From Siminovitchia thermophila (GTDB lineage Bacteria; Bacillota; Bacilli; Bacillales; Bacillaceae_C), in the NCBI RefSeq assembly GCF_016909185.1, contig NZ_JAFBFH010000003.1:1-64000 (forward strand): a DNA stretch of 64,000 nt, in the 5' to 3' direction. The position numbers were made by a program, and so were the translations under genes. Position 1 is the first letter of the stretch. Each line of letters opens with the position of its first letter. Of this stretch, positions 45,412 to 55,252 are shown in pieces. The notes under the pieces are model-generated. The model did no database searches and had not been told where the DNA came from. It saw only the letters and a program-made list of their open reading frames with translations.

Positions 45412-46665
45412 TTAATCTTGCAGACGGTCAATCCATTCGTGCCATTCCTCATTCTCAGGCTCCATTTCAGCCAATGAATGAAAGATATCCACCGCTTCTT
45501 CCGCTTTTCCATCCTCAATCAAAAAGTATGCAAAATGTTTTAAAAACTCCGGGTTGTGTTTAAGATCATTATATGCCTGCTTGTACTCGTTTAATGCATC
45601 AGAATACTGTTCCAGTTGCTGATGGCTGTACGCTGCATCCCAGCGCATTTCAGCATCCTGATTGTCTTTAAACATGGCTGTCATTTCCAGCACTTCATGA
45701 TATCTTTCCTGTTTCATAAGAAGCCTTGTCAGCCGTTTGGCTGCCTCCGAAAGTTCCGGGTCAAGCGAAAGCGCCTCTCGCAAAAAGCTTTCCGCTTCGT
45801 CACTCCGGCCGGCTTTTAATAACAATGTTCCAGTGTATGCATACAAATCGGGATTAAATTCATCGACAGCCAACCCCTCTTTGCCAATCTGTATGGCCTT
45901 CTCCAATTCGCGGACCCGCTCATAGGATTTGGCCAAATATAAATAAAGTGAAGTGTAGTCGGGATCAAGCTGTTTCAGTTCATTGAATGCCTTTATTGCT
46001 TTTTGGTCGTTTCCTGCTTGGTAGCATGTCAAGCCGTAGCCAAAAAGCACGTTTAATTCCTGATGTTCTTCCAGAGCCTTCTCATAATAATGGATGGCAT
46101 CTTCAAAGGCGCCGCCCGAACTTAACGCTTCAGCAAGCTTTGCATCCATGTTCTGTCCTGCAACAGTGTGCTCCCCTGTGCTTAATAATTGCTTGTAGCA
46201 TACGCCGGCATCAAGAAAGCGGCCCTGTGACATATACAGCTCTCCCAATGCGTACATTATGATCGGTTCATCAGGAAATTTCTGTTTTGCTGTAAGAAGT
46301 TTCTGTTCACTTACCTCATACAAGCCTTGCATTTGGTATAAATCTGCTTCAAGGAGAAGTGCCGCCCCATACAGCTCATCCGTATCAGGGATTTTTTCCA
46401 GAAGAAGCAGTGCCTTTTCCTCCTGGCCCATTTCAATGAGCAGTTCAGACATGGACAACCTAATGTCACTGAGATCAGGGTATTGATTCAGAAGAGATTC
46501 ATAAAGCTCAATCGCCTCTTCCAAAAATCCATACTGAGCCAACTGGCCGGCAAGTGAGTACTTTTCCTCATCGGAACTGTATTTTTTCACTCTTGAAAAA
46601 GATTGCATGGCTTTGTCAACATTTTGCGTTTGTATATATTGTATCATTAACTCGGCATCTGTCAT
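45412..46665 (-). CDS. ypiA: Tetratricopeptide repeat protein YpiA
   Basis: The 417-residue protein is built almost entirely of TPR-like helical hairpins, about ten to twelve, with repeated G-x-x-x-A-I-x-x-Y-E-x-A-L patterns (for example [24 protein letters not shown]). It is probably a cytoplasmic scaffold; partners are unknown. The ATG at 46665 follows GGAAGGG. In B. subtilis ypiA follows aroE at the end of the aromatic supraoperon, whereas here it follows aroB by about 100 bases. Confidence 0.88.
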   Translation of the reverse strand: MTDAELMIQYIQTQNVDKAMQSFSRVKKYSSDEEKYSLAGQLAQYGFLEEAIELYESLLNQYPDLSDIRLSMSELLIEMGQEEKALLLLEKIPDTDELYGAALLLEADLYQMQGLYEVSEQKLLTAKQKFPDEPIIMYALGELYMSQGRFLDAGVCYKQLLSTGEHTVAGQNMDAKLAEALSSGGAFEDAIHYYEKALEEHQELNVLFGYGLTCYQAGNDQKAIKAFNELKQLDPDYTSLYLYLAKSYERVRELEKAIQIGKEGLAVDEFNPDLYAYTGTLLLKAGRSDEAESFLREALSLDPELSEAAKRLTRLLMKQERYHEVLEMTAMFKDNQDAEMRWDAAYSHQQLEQYSDALNEYKQAYNDLKHNPEFLKHFAYFLIEDGKAEEAVDIFHSLAEMEPENEEWHEWIDRLQD

Positions 46666-46770
46666 AAGCAAAACCCTTCCAAAAACCATCTATGGTTTGA
46701 TCAAGAAGATTATATTATTGTTTCTCCATCAACTTGTGAAAATCCTCTTTTCATTTTTAAAAAATGAAGC

Positions 46771-47841
46771 TTATTTTTTTAGTTTAGAGAACGTATTTTC
46801 CAATATCTTTTGGTCCATGTCAACGATTACCGGCTTGCCAATTTCCTCCAACAATACGAAGCGCGGCTGATCACTCAGTGTCTTTTTATCCCGCAACATC
46901 GTTTGATATACTTGCTGAAACTCAAGATCATCCGGTATGGTCGTCTGATATCCCAACTGTTTCGCCCATTGGACAAAATCTCCGATTGAAAATCTCAAGC
47001 CAGTGACTTGTTCACTTAAATGGAGCGCGTAAATCATTCCAACCATCACCGCTTCGCCATGGGCAAAAATACCGTAACCTTTGGATGTTTCAATAACATG
47101 TCCCAGTGTATGGCCAAAGTTTAGTATGGCTCGCAGCCCGCTTTCTCTTTCATCGACAGAAACTACTCCAGCTTTAATTTCGATTCCCCGCCGCAAAATA
47201 TATGCCAGCTTGTCATCGGCAATAGTAGCTAGATCAGTAATTTCGGTCATCAAATATTGTAAAAAAGCGGGATCGGAAATAAATGCATGCTTCACCGCTT
47301 CGGCAAAGCCCGATCTTTTTTCTTTTATCGGGAGCGTCTTTAAAAAATATGTATTATACAGCACTGCATCAGGCTGATGGAATGCGCCTATCATGTTTTT
47401 GCCAAGCCGATGGTTAATGGCGGTCTTTCCACCTACGGCACTATCATGGGCAAGAATCGTTGTCGGAACCTGAATAAAGGAAATTCCCCGCATATATGCC
47501 GCTGCGACAAAGCCGGCCAAATCGCCGACAGCCCCTCCGCCAAAGGCAATGATGCAAGATTTCCGATCTAAGCCATGTTCGAGCGCATGCGTAATGCATG
47601 CTTCAAAAACCGTCAATTGTTTCGCTTTTTCTCCGGCGGGAACGGTGTAAACAACCGATGGAATCTCCTGCGGCATGTTCGCTTTTAAAGTATCCAAGTG
47701 GAGGGAGCCTACAATCTCGTCGGTAATGACGAGCAGTTTTGTATAATTGTTTTGAACGACGAGGTCTCCCAGCTCGTCCAAAGAAGCCGGACCGATGAAT
47801 ACAGGGTAACTTTTAGATGCAGTGCGAACGATCATTTTCAA
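46771..47841 (-). CDS. aroB: 3-dehydroquinate synthase
   Basis: The 356-residue enzyme cyclises DAHP to 3-dehydroquinate with catalytic NAD and zinc. It has GGGAVGDLAGFVAA, PTTILAHDSAVGGKTAINH, and the zinc residues in the E-AVKHAF, NFGHTLGH and HGEAV segments. The start is a TTG at 47841 behind GAGGTG; an ATG six bases later has poorer spacing. It is separated from the other aromatic genes by 34 kb and lies between ndk and ypiA. Confidence 0.95.
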   Translation of the reverse strand: MKMIVRTASKSYPVFIGPASLDELGDLVVQNNYTKLLVITDEIVGSLHLDTLKANMPQEIPSVVYTVPAGEKAKQLTVFEACITHALEHGLDRKSCIIAFGGGAVGDLAGFVAAAYMRGISFIQVPTTILAHDSAVGGKTAINHRLGKNMIGAFHQPDAVLYNTYFLKTLPIKEKRSGFAEAVKHAFISDPAFLQYLMTEITDLATIADDKLAYILRRGIEIKAGVVSVDERESGLRAILNFGHTLGHVIETSKGYGIFAHGEAVMVGMIYALHLSEQVTGLRFSIGDFVQWAKQLGYQTTIPDDLEFQQVYQTMLRDKKTLSDQPRFVLLEEIGKPVIVDMDQKILENTFSKLKK

Positions 47842-47864
47842 TCAAATCACCTCGTTATGAAAAT

Positions 47865-47894
47865 GAAAAAACACCTGCTCGACGCAGGCGGTTT
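47865..47894 (-). terminator. Terminator of ndk
   Basis: On the minus strand CCTGC and GCAGG pair, extended by AACCG/TGTT wobble pairs, and are followed by TTTTTTC. It lies between the ndk stop and the aroB start. Confidence 0.82.
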
Positions 47895-47903
47895 TCATTC
47901 GTT

Positions 47904-48350
47904 TTAATACACCCAGTTATTGATTAACTTGGAGTATTCAATCAGCTCTTCTTTCTTGAAAAAGAGGCCAATTTCCCTTTTGGCACTTTCAGGGGAGTCG
48001 GATCCATGAATAACATTTTTGCCGACCGTAACACCGAAATCACCGCGGATTGTGCCTGGGGCTGCATCTTTAGGGTTGGTAGCCCCCATCATTTGTCTTG
48101 CCGTGGCGATCACGTTTTCTCCTTGCCACACCATGGCAAATACAGGACCGGAAGTAATAAAGTCAACTAACTCCCCAAAAAAAGGACGTTCCTTATGCTC
48201 TCCGTAATGCTCTTCCGCAAGTTCGTTGGAAATTTGCATAAGCTTTGCTCCGATGAGCTGAAACCCTTTTTTTTCAAAACGGGAGACAATTTCGCCGATC
48301 AATTCTCTTTGCACACCATCAGGCTTAACCATTAAAAATGTTTTTTCCAT
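47904..48350 (-). CDS. ndk: Nucleoside diphosphate kinase
   Basis: The 148-residue enzyme balances nucleoside triphosphate pools through a phosphohistidine. It has MVKPDGVQR near the N terminus, the RPFF and GDFGV segments, and the active-site histidine in NVIHGSDS. The ATG at 48350 has AGGAG nine bases upstream and matches the family start. In B. subtilis cheR and aroF follow; here a terminator and aroB follow. Confidence 0.96.
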   Translation of the reverse strand: MEKTFLMVKPDGVQRELIGEIVSRFEKKGFQLIGAKLMQISNELAEEHYGEHKERPFFGELVDFITSGPVFAMVWQGENVIATARQMMGATNPKDAAPGTIRGDFGVTVGKNVIHGSDSPESAKREIGLFFKKEELIEYSKLINNWVY

Positions 48351-48451
48351 TTGCATTCACTCCTGCCATAAGATCAAGTACAAATAACAAACAAAAACTC
48401 AAAAAGAATGATAACACTTTTTATACAAGCTGGCAAATTTTGTTTGGCTCA

Positions 48452-49414
48452 TCAATGCCTTCTTTTTCCAATATAGTTGGCAATCTCTTGAAGAGGTCTT
48501 TTTGCTCGGTTGGCCGGCAACTCTTGCAAAATGTGAAGCGCCTTGTCAAGATAGCGCCTGCTGAGCAGGTGGGACTTTTCAATCGCTCCGGAGTGCTTGA
48601 TGAGGTGAATGATTTTTTGCATTTCCTCTTTATTCGTATCTTCATTTACCTTTATAATTTCAGCTTTCAGCTCGGGAATTTGCATGGCATATAAAGCCGG
48701 GAGGGTGATGTTTCCTTGCCGCAAGTCCTCTCCGGCGGGTTTACCGAGTTCTTTTTCTGTCGCGGTAAAATCCAATATGTCATCTGTAATTTGGAAGGAC
48801 ATTCCGATATAATATCCAAACTTGTATAGGCGCCGGTATATACGCTCATCCGTTTTCCCTGCAATAGCCCCTAGTTCGCAGCTCACCGCGATTAGCAAAG
48901 CTGTTTTTCTTTTGATCCGCCGTAAATAATCTCTTATTGTTTGGTCAAAACGAAATTTATCCTGGATTTGCACCATTTCCCCAATGCAAACTTCGACTAT
49001 TGCCTTTGCCAGTTTTTTATGGGCAATCGGGTTGGAAATATTGGTCATGTATTCCAGAGAACGCGCAAAAATAAAGTCGCCTGTATACATGGCCATCCGG
49101 TCATCCCAAGTATAGTTGATGGTCGGCCTGCCTCTTCTTGTATCGGCTTCGTCAATGACATCGTCATGAACAAGAGACGCCATGTGAATTAATTCGAGGG
49201 CAAGCGCCACATTTTTGATCGTGTCGATTTTATATTCGCCAAATTGAGCGGAGAGCAATACAAAGACTGGCCGTATTCTCTTACCGCCAGCTTTCAACAA
49301 TTGGAGGGAGGCGTTTTGCAGTAATGTTGAATTGGAACAAACGGCGTTTTCCAGTTCTTTTTCAATTAAATCCAGATCGTATTTAAAGGTTGAATAAAGC
49401 CTTTTTAGTTTCAT
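48452..49414 (-). CDS. hepT: Heptaprenyl diphosphate synthase component II
   Basis: The 320-residue trans-prenyltransferase has both aspartate-rich motifs, DDVIDEAD near residue 85 and DDILD near 212, with GGKRIRP upstream. With component I (hepS) it makes the C35 side chain of menaquinone-7. It starts 15 bases after menG with GGGTGG overlapping the menG end, so hepS-menG-hepT is a coupled operon. Confidence 0.95.
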   Translation of the reverse strand: MKLKRLYSTFKYDLDLIEKELENAVCSNSTLLQNASLQLLKAGGKRIRPVFVLLSAQFGEYKIDTIKNVALALELIHMASLVHDDVIDEADTRRGRPTINYTWDDRMAMYTGDFIFARSLEYMTNISNPIAHKKLAKAIVEVCIGEMVQIQDKFRFDQTIRDYLRRIKRKTALLIAVSCELGAIAGKTDERIYRRLYKFGYYIGMSFQITDDILDFTATEKELGKPAGEDLRQGNITLPALYAMQIPELKAEIIKVNEDTNKEEMQKIIHLIKHSGAIEKSHLLSRRYLDKALHILQELPANRAKRPLQEIANYIGKRRH

Positions 49415-49429
49415 GTCATTTCCACCCAG

Positions 49430-50137
49430 CTATTTTTTCTCTTTCCATCCAATGTGGGCCGCTGCAGCCCCTCCACTAAAAGATTTGTAGATGACGTTCG
49501 TAAAGCCCGCCCGCCAAAACATTTGGGCCAGCTCTTCCTTTCCAGGAAAGTCACGCGCAGATTCCTGCAGCCATGAATATTCCTCATAGCTTTTCGCAAA
49601 TAACTTCCCGAAAACGGGCATAATATACCGAAAATAGGCATAGAAGAGTTGGCGGTAGACAGGCAGAGTCGGCTGGGAAGTTTCCAGGCAAACGGCCATT
49701 CCGCCGGGTTTTGTCACCCGATACATCTCTTTCAATGTTTGCATATAATCAGGAACATTACGAAGGCCAAATCCTATCGTGACATAATCAAAACGATTAT
49801 CTTCAAAAGGAAGTTCCATTGCATTTCCGTGAATGAGTGTCATTTGCTCCATATTTCTTTGTGCTTTCTTTTCTTCGGCAATTTTTAACATATTTTTACT
49901 GAAGTCAAGCCCGAACACCTGTCCTTCATGTCCGACTTTCTCCGCTAGTGAGACCGTCCAGTCTCCGGTGCCGCAGCAAACATCCAGCGCCGTTTCGCCT
50001 TTTTGCACGTCCATTTTTTTCATCGTTTCTCGGCGCCATTTTGTATGCTGCTGAAAACTGATGATAGAATTCATTTTATCGTAGTTTTTATAAATTGATT
50101 CAAATACGTTATGTACACGCTGTTCTTTAGATTGCAT
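49430..50137 (-). CDS. menG: Demethylmenaquinone methyltransferase
   Basis: The 235-residue SAM-dependent methyltransferase carries the motif [11 protein letters not shown] and the UbiE/MenG signature near [11 protein letters not shown]. It performs the last step of menaquinone synthesis. The ATG at 50137 has GAAGAAGG seven bases upstream; the frame is open far upstream through the end of hepS but without support. In B. subtilis the gene has been called menH. Confidence 0.95.
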   Translation of the reverse strand: MQSKEQRVHNVFESIYKNYDKMNSIISFQQHTKWRRETMKKMDVQKGETALDVCCGTGDWTVSLAEKVGHEGQVFGLDFSKNMLKIAEEKKAQRNMEQMTLIHGNAMELPFEDNRFDYVTIGFGLRNVPDYMQTLKEMYRVTKPGGMAVCLETSQPTLPVYRQLFYAYFRYIMPVFGKLFAKSYEEYSWLQESARDFPGKEELAQMFWRAGFTNVIYKSFSGGAAAAHIGWKEKK

Positions 50138-50157
50138 TTGGTAACCTTCTTCCAAAA

Positions 50158-50931
50158 TTATGTTGCAAAATGATGGCCATTTACCAGATCCACAATACGT
50201 GTTTGCAGGATGGACGGCAGTGTGCCCACCCCTCTCATTGCTTCCAGCAAGACAGTCTTGCTTTTTTCTATGTACATTTGACAAATGCTTTCCAAGTTCT
50301 GTCCATTTTCCATTCTGTCCTGGGCGGTATATCTTTTAAGGCCTTCAAATAATATCGAAAAGTGGCCGTTCTTATACTTCTCCCATTCTGATACAAGCCT
50401 CTTAAAGAATAGCAGCTCCGTAAATAATGAATGGTAATGGACAAAATTAAAATGGTTGCAAAATTGTTCAATAATCGTTGTCTCTACTCTTTTTAAATAC
50501 AGCATGAAGGTGTCAATATCATCCAATTCAAATTGATACAGAGAAACTTTGTACTCGTTGATGAACTTAACCGCCTTTGCAAGTGTTCGGATTAAGTCAA
50601 GATTTTCGTGATCAGCCAGAAGGCGGTAGTAAAGACCGCTAAAATAGTCGCCCGCCAACACCGTTAATTGCCTCTCTTTCATGGATGATAAAGGATTCGT
50701 CACCTTTTCATGCGTATCCAAGGCAACTTGAACAAGCATGGCAGATGTCACATATTGGTCAGCCTGCGTATCTGGCAGCTCCGTCTCATTTACCGCCATC
50801 GCCAGCATCAGGATACGGTCTTCGTCAATAACCGGAAATTCGATTTGTTTTGAAAGAAAGTGATGGTGCAATTTCCTTTCAACAATGGCTTTTATTAAAT
50901 CAATTTTCTGTTCATTTACACAAAGACCCAT
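50158..50931 (-). CDS. hepS: Heptaprenyl diphosphate synthase component I
   Basis: The 257-residue protein matches HepS through [17 protein letters not shown] and the conserved [19 protein letters not shown]. It has no aspartate-rich motif and acts as the chain-length-determining partner of HepT. The start is uncertain: ATG 50931 has GGGGA upstream and gives the family length, and ATG 50946 is the alternative. It starts the hepS-menG-hepT operon after mtrB. Confidence 0.9.
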   Translation of the reverse strand: MGLCVNEQKIDLIKAIVERKLHHHFLSKQIEFPVIDEDRILMLAMAVNETELPDTQADQYVTSAMLVQVALDTHEKVTNPLSSMKERQLTVLAGDYFSGLYYRLLADHENLDLIRTLAKAVKFINEYKVSLYQFELDDIDTFMLYLKRVETTIIEQFCNHFNFVHYHSLFTELLFFKRLVSEWEKYKNGHFSILFEGLKRYTAQDRMENGQNLESICQMYIEKSKTVLLEAMRGVGTLPSILQTRIVDLVNGHHFAT

Positions 50932-50996
50932 ATCCGTTTTCCCCATTTCTTTTACACATCATTACTTCCCGGTTCAATTTCACTATTATAACATGA

Positions 50997-51230
50997 TCAT
51001 TCGTTTCTTTCACTTTCGACTTCACCGACCGCTGTGATGATTTTTGCATTCCCTCTTATTTTGATGGCTGATGTATGATCTGTAAACTGGGCTACCAGAA
51101 CTTCACCCTTATCCAACTTTTCCGCATGATGAAACCTCGTATCCGTTCCACGCGTCAACCCCATCACATTGACTCCATTCTCCATGGCTTTAATGACGAT
51201 AAAGTCACCTTGCCCCAATTGGCTTTTCAT
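50997..51230 (-). CDS. mtrB: trp RNA-binding attenuation protein TRAP
   Basis: The 77-residue protein aligns with B. subtilis TRAP throughout, including [27 protein letters not shown], and [16 protein letters not shown] forms an 11-mer ring that, with tryptophan bound, wraps GAG/UAG repeats in leader RNA to terminate trp transcription or block translation. It follows folE by 16 bases as in the B. subtilis mtrAB operon. No trp operon is present in this window, so the targets must lie elsewhere. Confidence 0.95.
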   Translation of the reverse strand: MKSQLGQGDFIVIKAMENGVNVMGLTRGTDTRFHHAEKLDKGEVLVAQFTDHTSAIKIRGNAKIITAVGEVESERNE

Positions 51231-51246
51231 AGTAACACCCTCTATT

Positions 51247-51813
51247 CTACGACTTGATTAAAGAGAGAACTTCATTGCGTGACTGGATATCTTTTAAAAA
51301 GATTCCCCTTACCGCGGATGTAATGGTTTTAGATCCAGGCTTTTTAACCCCTCTCATCGTCATACACATATGTTCCGCCTCTAATACCACCATAACACCG
51401 TGAGGCTGTAATCTATTCATAATGGCGTCCGCTACTGTAGACGTGATCCTTTCTTGAAGCTGTGGCCGCCGCGCAACAGCTTCAACAGCTCTCGCGAGTT
51501 TACTTAAACCGGTAACTCTCCCGTTTCTCGGAATATATGCAATATGGGCTTTCCCAAAGAACGGAACCAAATGGTGTTCACACAGCGAGTAAAATGGAAT
51601 ATCTTTCACCAATACGAGTTCTTCATGGTCTTCCCCGAAAATCGTTTCAAAATATTGTTCTGGTTCGATATGAATGCCCGCAAATACTTCTTCATACATG
51701 TTGGCAACACGCTTTGGCGTATCAACGAGTCCTTCCCGGTCCGGATCTTCTCCAATTGCTTCCAAAATCATCCGGACTGCTTCTTCGATTTTAGGTTTAT
51801 TCATTTTCGCCAT
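51247..51813 (-). CDS. folE: GTP cyclohydrolase I
   Basis: The 188-residue enzyme opens GTP to dihydroneopterin triphosphate for folate. It has [18 protein letters not shown] with the zinc Cys and His, the GLSKLAR segment and the C-terminal zinc Cys in EHMCMTMRG. It corresponds to mtrA. The ATG at 51813 has AGGAGG seven bases upstream. It lies between hbs and mtrB. Confidence 0.96.
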   Translation of the reverse strand: MAKMNKPKIEEAVRMILEAIGEDPDREGLVDTPKRVANMYEEVFAGIHIEPEQYFETIFGEDHEELVLVKDIPFYSLCEHHLVPFFGKAHIAYIPRNGRVTGLSKLARAVEAVARRPQLQERITSTVADAIMNRLQPHGVMVVLEAEHMCMTMRGVKKPGSKTITSAVRGIFLKDIQSRNEVLSLIKS

Positions 51814-51873
51814 TTGATATCCTCCTGCCATACTTTCACTAACAGTCCAATATTACCATACAAATATATAAAT

Positions 51874-51901
51874 AAAAAGGAACTGCCTCGGGCAGTTCCT
51901 C
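51874..51901 (-). terminator. Terminator of hbs
   Basis: AGGAACTGCC and GGCAGTTCCT pair around CGA and are followed by TTTTTATTT on the minus strand, about 25 bases past the hbs stop. Confidence 0.93.
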
Positions 51902-51925
51902 TCATACACTCAATGAGGTATGTAA

Positions 51926-52198
51926 TTATTTTACCGCATCTTTAAGCGCTTTCCCCGGTTTAAATGCAGGTACTTTGCTTGCTGCGATATCAATCTCTTC
52001 TCCAGTTTGAGGATTGCGTCCTTTACGAGCTGCACGCTCGCGCACTTCAAAGTTGCCAAATCCAATTAGGGAAACTTTATTTCCATTGGACAATGCATCT
52101 TGAATGGATTGAAAGACAGCTTCTACCGCTTTTGTAGCGTCTTTTTTGGAAAGTTCAGCTGATTCTGCCACCGCATTGATTAGTTCTGTTTTGTTCAT
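51926..52198 (-). CDS. hbs: DNA-binding protein HU
   Basis: The 90-residue protein aligns with HU along its length: [32 protein letters not shown] and [15 protein letters not shown]. It bends and compacts DNA. GAGGAGGTG precedes the ATG at 52198. The open frame to 52261 has no family support. It has its own terminator, while folE starts 113 bases beyond. Confidence 0.97.
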   Translation of the reverse strand: MNKTELINAVAESAELSKKDATKAVEAVFQSIQDALSNGNKVSLIGFGNFEVRERAARKGRNPQTGEEIDIAASKVPAFKPGKALKDAVK

Positions 52199-52394
52199 TC
52201 TGTTCACCTCCTCTATCGGCACATTATAACCTTTCACAAGCCTTATTACATGTGTTATCAAATTTTTGGATTTCTAAACATTTTCATGCCAGAAATCGTT
52301 GAAAAAGCTTTTGAATCAAGGTTCAACGAGCTTTTCTGCTTAACAGATTATCATATAAAAATTGTGATAGCAAGAAGAAATGCAATAAATAATG

Positions 52395-52432
52395 GAAAAG
52401 GCGCTGAATTTTTGTATATTCAGCGCCTTTTG
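52395..52432 (-). terminator. Terminator of spoIVA
   Basis: AAAAGGCGCTGAAT and ATTCAGCGCCTTTT form a perfect 14-bp stem with an 8-base loop, directly past the spoIVA stop codon. Confidence 0.9.
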
Positions 52433-52434
52433 TC

Positions 52435-53913
52435 CTATAAAATGATCGCAATCAAGCCTCCGGAACCCTCGTTGATGATCCTTTCCAATGTCTCTTTCAG
52501 CTTGTAACGGGCATTTTCCGGCATCATCGCAAGCTTTGCCTGAATGCCTTCTCTAACGAGGGAACTTAAGCTTCTTCCAAAAATATCGGAATTCCAAATG
52601 GAAAGCGGGTCATCTTCAAAGTCTTGCATTAAATAACGCACAAGTTCCTCACTCTGTTTTTCTGTTCCTATGATTGGGGCAAATTCGGATTCTACGTCCA
52701 CTTTTATCATATGGATAGAAGGGGCCACAGCCTTCAGCCGGACACCAAACCGGGCGCCTTGCCTGATAATTTCTGGCTCATCCAAGCTCATGTCCTGTAA
52801 TGATGGAGCAGCAATCCCGTATCCTGTTTGCTTTACCATGACGAGCGCATCGGAGATTTGGTCATACTCCCTCTTTGCTTCTGAAAAATCTTGCATCAGC
52901 TCCAGCAAATGATCTTTTCCTCGAATTTCAGTTCCGACAATTTCCGTAAGAACTTCATCATAAAGAGCATCTGGAGCAAATAAATCTATTTCCGCGACAC
53001 CCTGGCCCATATCGACTCCGGCAAGCCCGGCATCCTCGATAAATTCGTAATCGTTAAAATGCTGTACTACCCGGTCTACATCACGCAGCCGTTTAATGTC
53101 CTTCACTGTTTCTTTGACGGCCTCCTGGTAATCTGCCCTGAGCCAATGATGATCTTTTAACACCATTACCCAGCTTGGAAGGTTGACATTGACTTCAAGC
53201 ACCGGAAACTCATAGAGTGCTTCTCTTAATACATTTAACACATCGTCTTCTCGCATATTTTCCACTGACATGCTTAACACTGGAATATCATACTTCTCTT
53301 GCAGCTGGCCACGGAGCATTTCTGTTTCCGGGTGATGCGGCCTTGCTGAATTGACAACCATGATAAAAGGTTTACCGACTTCTTTTAATTCCTCAATGAC
53401 ACGCTCTTCCGCATCTACATAGTCTTGCCGCGGAATTTCTCCGATAGAACCATCTGTCGTTACGACAATCCCCAATACAGAATGCTCTTGAATCACTTTC
53501 CTCGTACCAATCTCGGCCGCTTCATGGAAAGAAATCGGTTCTTCATACCATGGGGTATGAATCATCCTCGGACCATTTTCATCTTCATATCCTTTTGCCC
53601 CAGGAACCGTATATCCTACACAATCTACCAGCCTTACATTTACTTCCAGTCCATCATCAACATGTACGGAAACTGCCTGATTTGGAACAAATTTCGGTTC
53701 GGTTGTCATGATCGTCCTGCCGGCTGCGCTTTGTGGCAATTCGTCTTGAGCACGAGCCCTGTCGGCCTCATTTTTAATATTCGGCAAAACGGCCAGTTCC
53801 ATAAATTTTTTGATAAAAGTAGATTTCCCTGTTCGGACGGCCCCTACAATGCCCAAATAAATATCCCCGCCCGTTCTTTCTGCAATATCTTTAAAAATAT
53901 CGACCTTTTCCAA
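52435..53913 (-). CDS. spoIVA: Spore coat morphogenetic ATPase SpoIVA
   Basis: The 492-residue protein aligns almost fully with B. subtilis SpoIVA. It has the P-loop GAVRTGKST near residue 23-31, DCVGYTVPGAKGYEDENGP, and the terminal GSGGLIAIIL. SpoIVA hydrolyses ATP to polymerise on the forespore surface and forms the base of the coat. The start is a TTG at 53913 with GGAGGG six bases upstream, where the family N terminus (MEKVDIFKDIAERTGG) begins. An inverted repeat of nine bases lies just upstream (53942-53950 and 53989-53997). Confidence 0.97.
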   Translation of the reverse strand: MEKVDIFKDIAERTGGDIYLGIVGAVRTGKSTFIKKFMELAVLPNIKNEADRARAQDELPQSAAGRTIMTTEPKFVPNQAVSVHVDDGLEVNVRLVDCVGYTVPGAKGYEDENGPRMIHTPWYEEPISFHEAAEIGTRKVIQEHSVLGIVVTTDGSIGEIPRQDYVDAEERVIEELKEVGKPFIMVVNSARPHHPETEMLRGQLQEKYDIPVLSMSVENMREDDVLNVLREALYEFPVLEVNVNLPSWVMVLKDHHWLRADYQEAVKETVKDIKRLRDVDRVVQHFNDYEFIEDAGLAGVDMGQGVAEIDLFAPDALYDEVLTEIVGTEIRGKDHLLELMQDFSEAKREYDQISDALVMVKQTGYGIAAPSLQDMSLDEPEIIRQGARFGVRLKAVAPSIHMIKVDVESEFAPIIGTEKQSEELVRYLMQDFEDDPLSIWNSDIFGRSLSSLVREGIQAKLAMMPENARYKLKETLERIINEGSGGLIAIIL

Positions 53914-53941
53914 GAGTTTCCCTCCTATCCTAGAATTCAAG

Positions 53942-53997
53942 GGACAACATGATCCCGTTTTATCGAAGTAAGACCTAGAAGGTGCGTGATGTTGTCC
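53942..53997 (-). promoter_or_regulatory. Inverted repeat in the spoIVA upstream region
   Basis: GGACAACAT at 53942-53950 and ATGTTGTCC at 53989-53997 are perfectly complementary and 38 bases apart, ending about 30 bases before the spoIVA start. They could form an mRNA hairpin with a large loop, or two half-sites. No known operator matches. Confidence 0.4.
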
Positions 53998-54023
53998 GAT
54001 TTAAATGTACTTGATAAAATATA

Positions 54024-54061
54024 AATCCTTCTTCCACATTATATTTTGCGGAAGAAGGATT
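54024..54061 (-). terminator. Likely terminator of yphF
   Basis: AATCCTTCTTCC and GGAAGAAGGATT form a 12-bp stem with a 14-base loop right after the yphF stop; the minus-strand tail is T-rich but broken (TATATTTTATC). Confidence 0.7.
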
Positions 54062-54065
54062 ATGC

Positions 54066-54776
54066 CTATTTCGCCATATATATTGGCTCATTATTCTCAT
54101 CTATTGTATACGGAACGGAAAAGGCAGGCACGATGGGCGAATTTTTATATAATATCGGCCTAATATCTTCTCCTTGTTTGAATGTTGTTTTTTCCTCCTG
54201 CAAAGCATTATAGAGGTCCGAAATATAGTCTACAAAAATCTCGCCTTCCCCATTAATGACAAACGGCAGATTGTTGTTCGTATAGGGAGATGTAGCATAT
54301 TGCTCCTCTTCGTATCCCAGTTTTTTATAATCGAGCGTAAAGACATTATCTGCTAGAGTTTCTTTAAACGGCGGATAGCGATACGCTTGCATCCTGATCT
54401 TTAACTCTCTTATTTTTTCTGCGATGTGCAAATCAAATACTTTCACCGTCGGATTTGTTTCTACATCAATCAAAACATATTGATATACTCCCCCATTTTC
54501 ATAAGCGTTTCCTGGAGGGGCTTCTAAAAATTGCGGTATCAGCTTTTTAAAGTCTATCGGATATTTTTGATAAATGGGTGTGCCCATCTCTTTTTCCTTG
54601 ATAGGAAGCAGTCCTTCATTTGCTTCCTGGTATTTATCCACCGCCCGCTGTACTGATGCAATCTGCTCTTCATAAGGGACCTGATTCTCCACTTTTCGTT
54701 CCTGAGGAAAAAAACATCCGGGTAACACGAGCACAATGGCTATTATGGGCAGTGATCGCAACAACCACCTTTTCAT
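54066..54776 (-). CDS. yphF: YphF-like lipoprotein
   Basis: The 236-residue protein has an N-terminal signal with lipobox LPGC (cysteine near residue 21), so it is likely anchored at the outer face of the membrane. The mature part matches YphF by position between spoIVA and yphE. Function is unknown. The ATG at 54776 is 11 bases after AAGGAG; a GTG at 54788 overlaps that site and is less likely. Confidence 0.85.
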   Translation of the reverse strand: MKRWLLRSLPIIAIVLVLPGCFFPQERKVENQVPYEEQIASVQRAVDKYQEANEGLLPIKEKEMGTPIYQKYPIDFKKLIPQFLEAPPGNAYENGGVYQYVLIDVETNPTVKVFDLHIAEKIRELKIRMQAYRYPPFKETLADNVFTLDYKKLGYEEEQYATSPYTNNNLPFVINGEGEIFVDYISDLYNALQEEKTTFKQGEDIRPILYKNSPIVPAFSVPYTIDENNEPIYMAK

Positions 54777-54819
54777 GTATATGTACACTCCTTAAAATGC
54801 CTGATACTTATTCCATTTC

Positions 54820-55020
54820 TTAATAGGTCGGGCCTGTCAAGACGACAAACAGCATCAGCAGCCCCCCGATAATCATGCATGCCCACGCAGCGAGGGCCGT
54901 CACAACCTTTAAAAGCCCTTTATTAAGCTTGAATCTGCTAATATATATCGTAAGCATCGCCAGTGCCATAAGCACCATGGCAATAATCGATATCCACATT
55001 TTTTGCATTGATACTGACAC
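54820..55020 (-). CDS. yphE: Small membrane protein YphE (DUF2768)
   Basis: The 66-residue protein consists of two membrane helices (about 8-27 and 38-62) separated by a short basic loop (SRFKLNKGL). It matches YphE by position and length. The start is the GTG at 55020 behind GGAGGGG; an ATG at 55008 is too far from it. Function is unknown. Confidence 0.8.
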   Translation of the reverse strand: MSVSMQKMWISIIAMVLMALAMLTIYISRFKLNKGLLKVVTALAAWACMIIGGLLMLFVVLTGPTY

Positions 55021-55114
55021 GGAAGGTCCCCTCCAAATTGTATAGAAATAAAAAACTTGGCTTTAACTCGAAATCATTATAACACCCCGGCAAATGCCGG
55101 TAAAATAAAATTCA

Positions 55115-55152
55115 CAAAAAAATGAAGCAAAAAGATGGATTTTTTGCTTCAT
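55115..55152 (-). terminator. Terminator of der-gpsA
   Basis: ATGAAGCAAAAA and TTTTTGCTTCAT form a 12-bp stem followed by TTTTTTTG on the minus strand, about 100 bases past the gpsA stop. Confidence 0.9.
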
Positions 55153-55252
55153 CAAGTGTTGGAACTAAAAAACCCCATGCCCACGGTTTCTGCGAATCTC
55201 ATTACAGCATATGTTGCATGAAAAAGAACGCATCCTCGTATGCCTATGGCCG

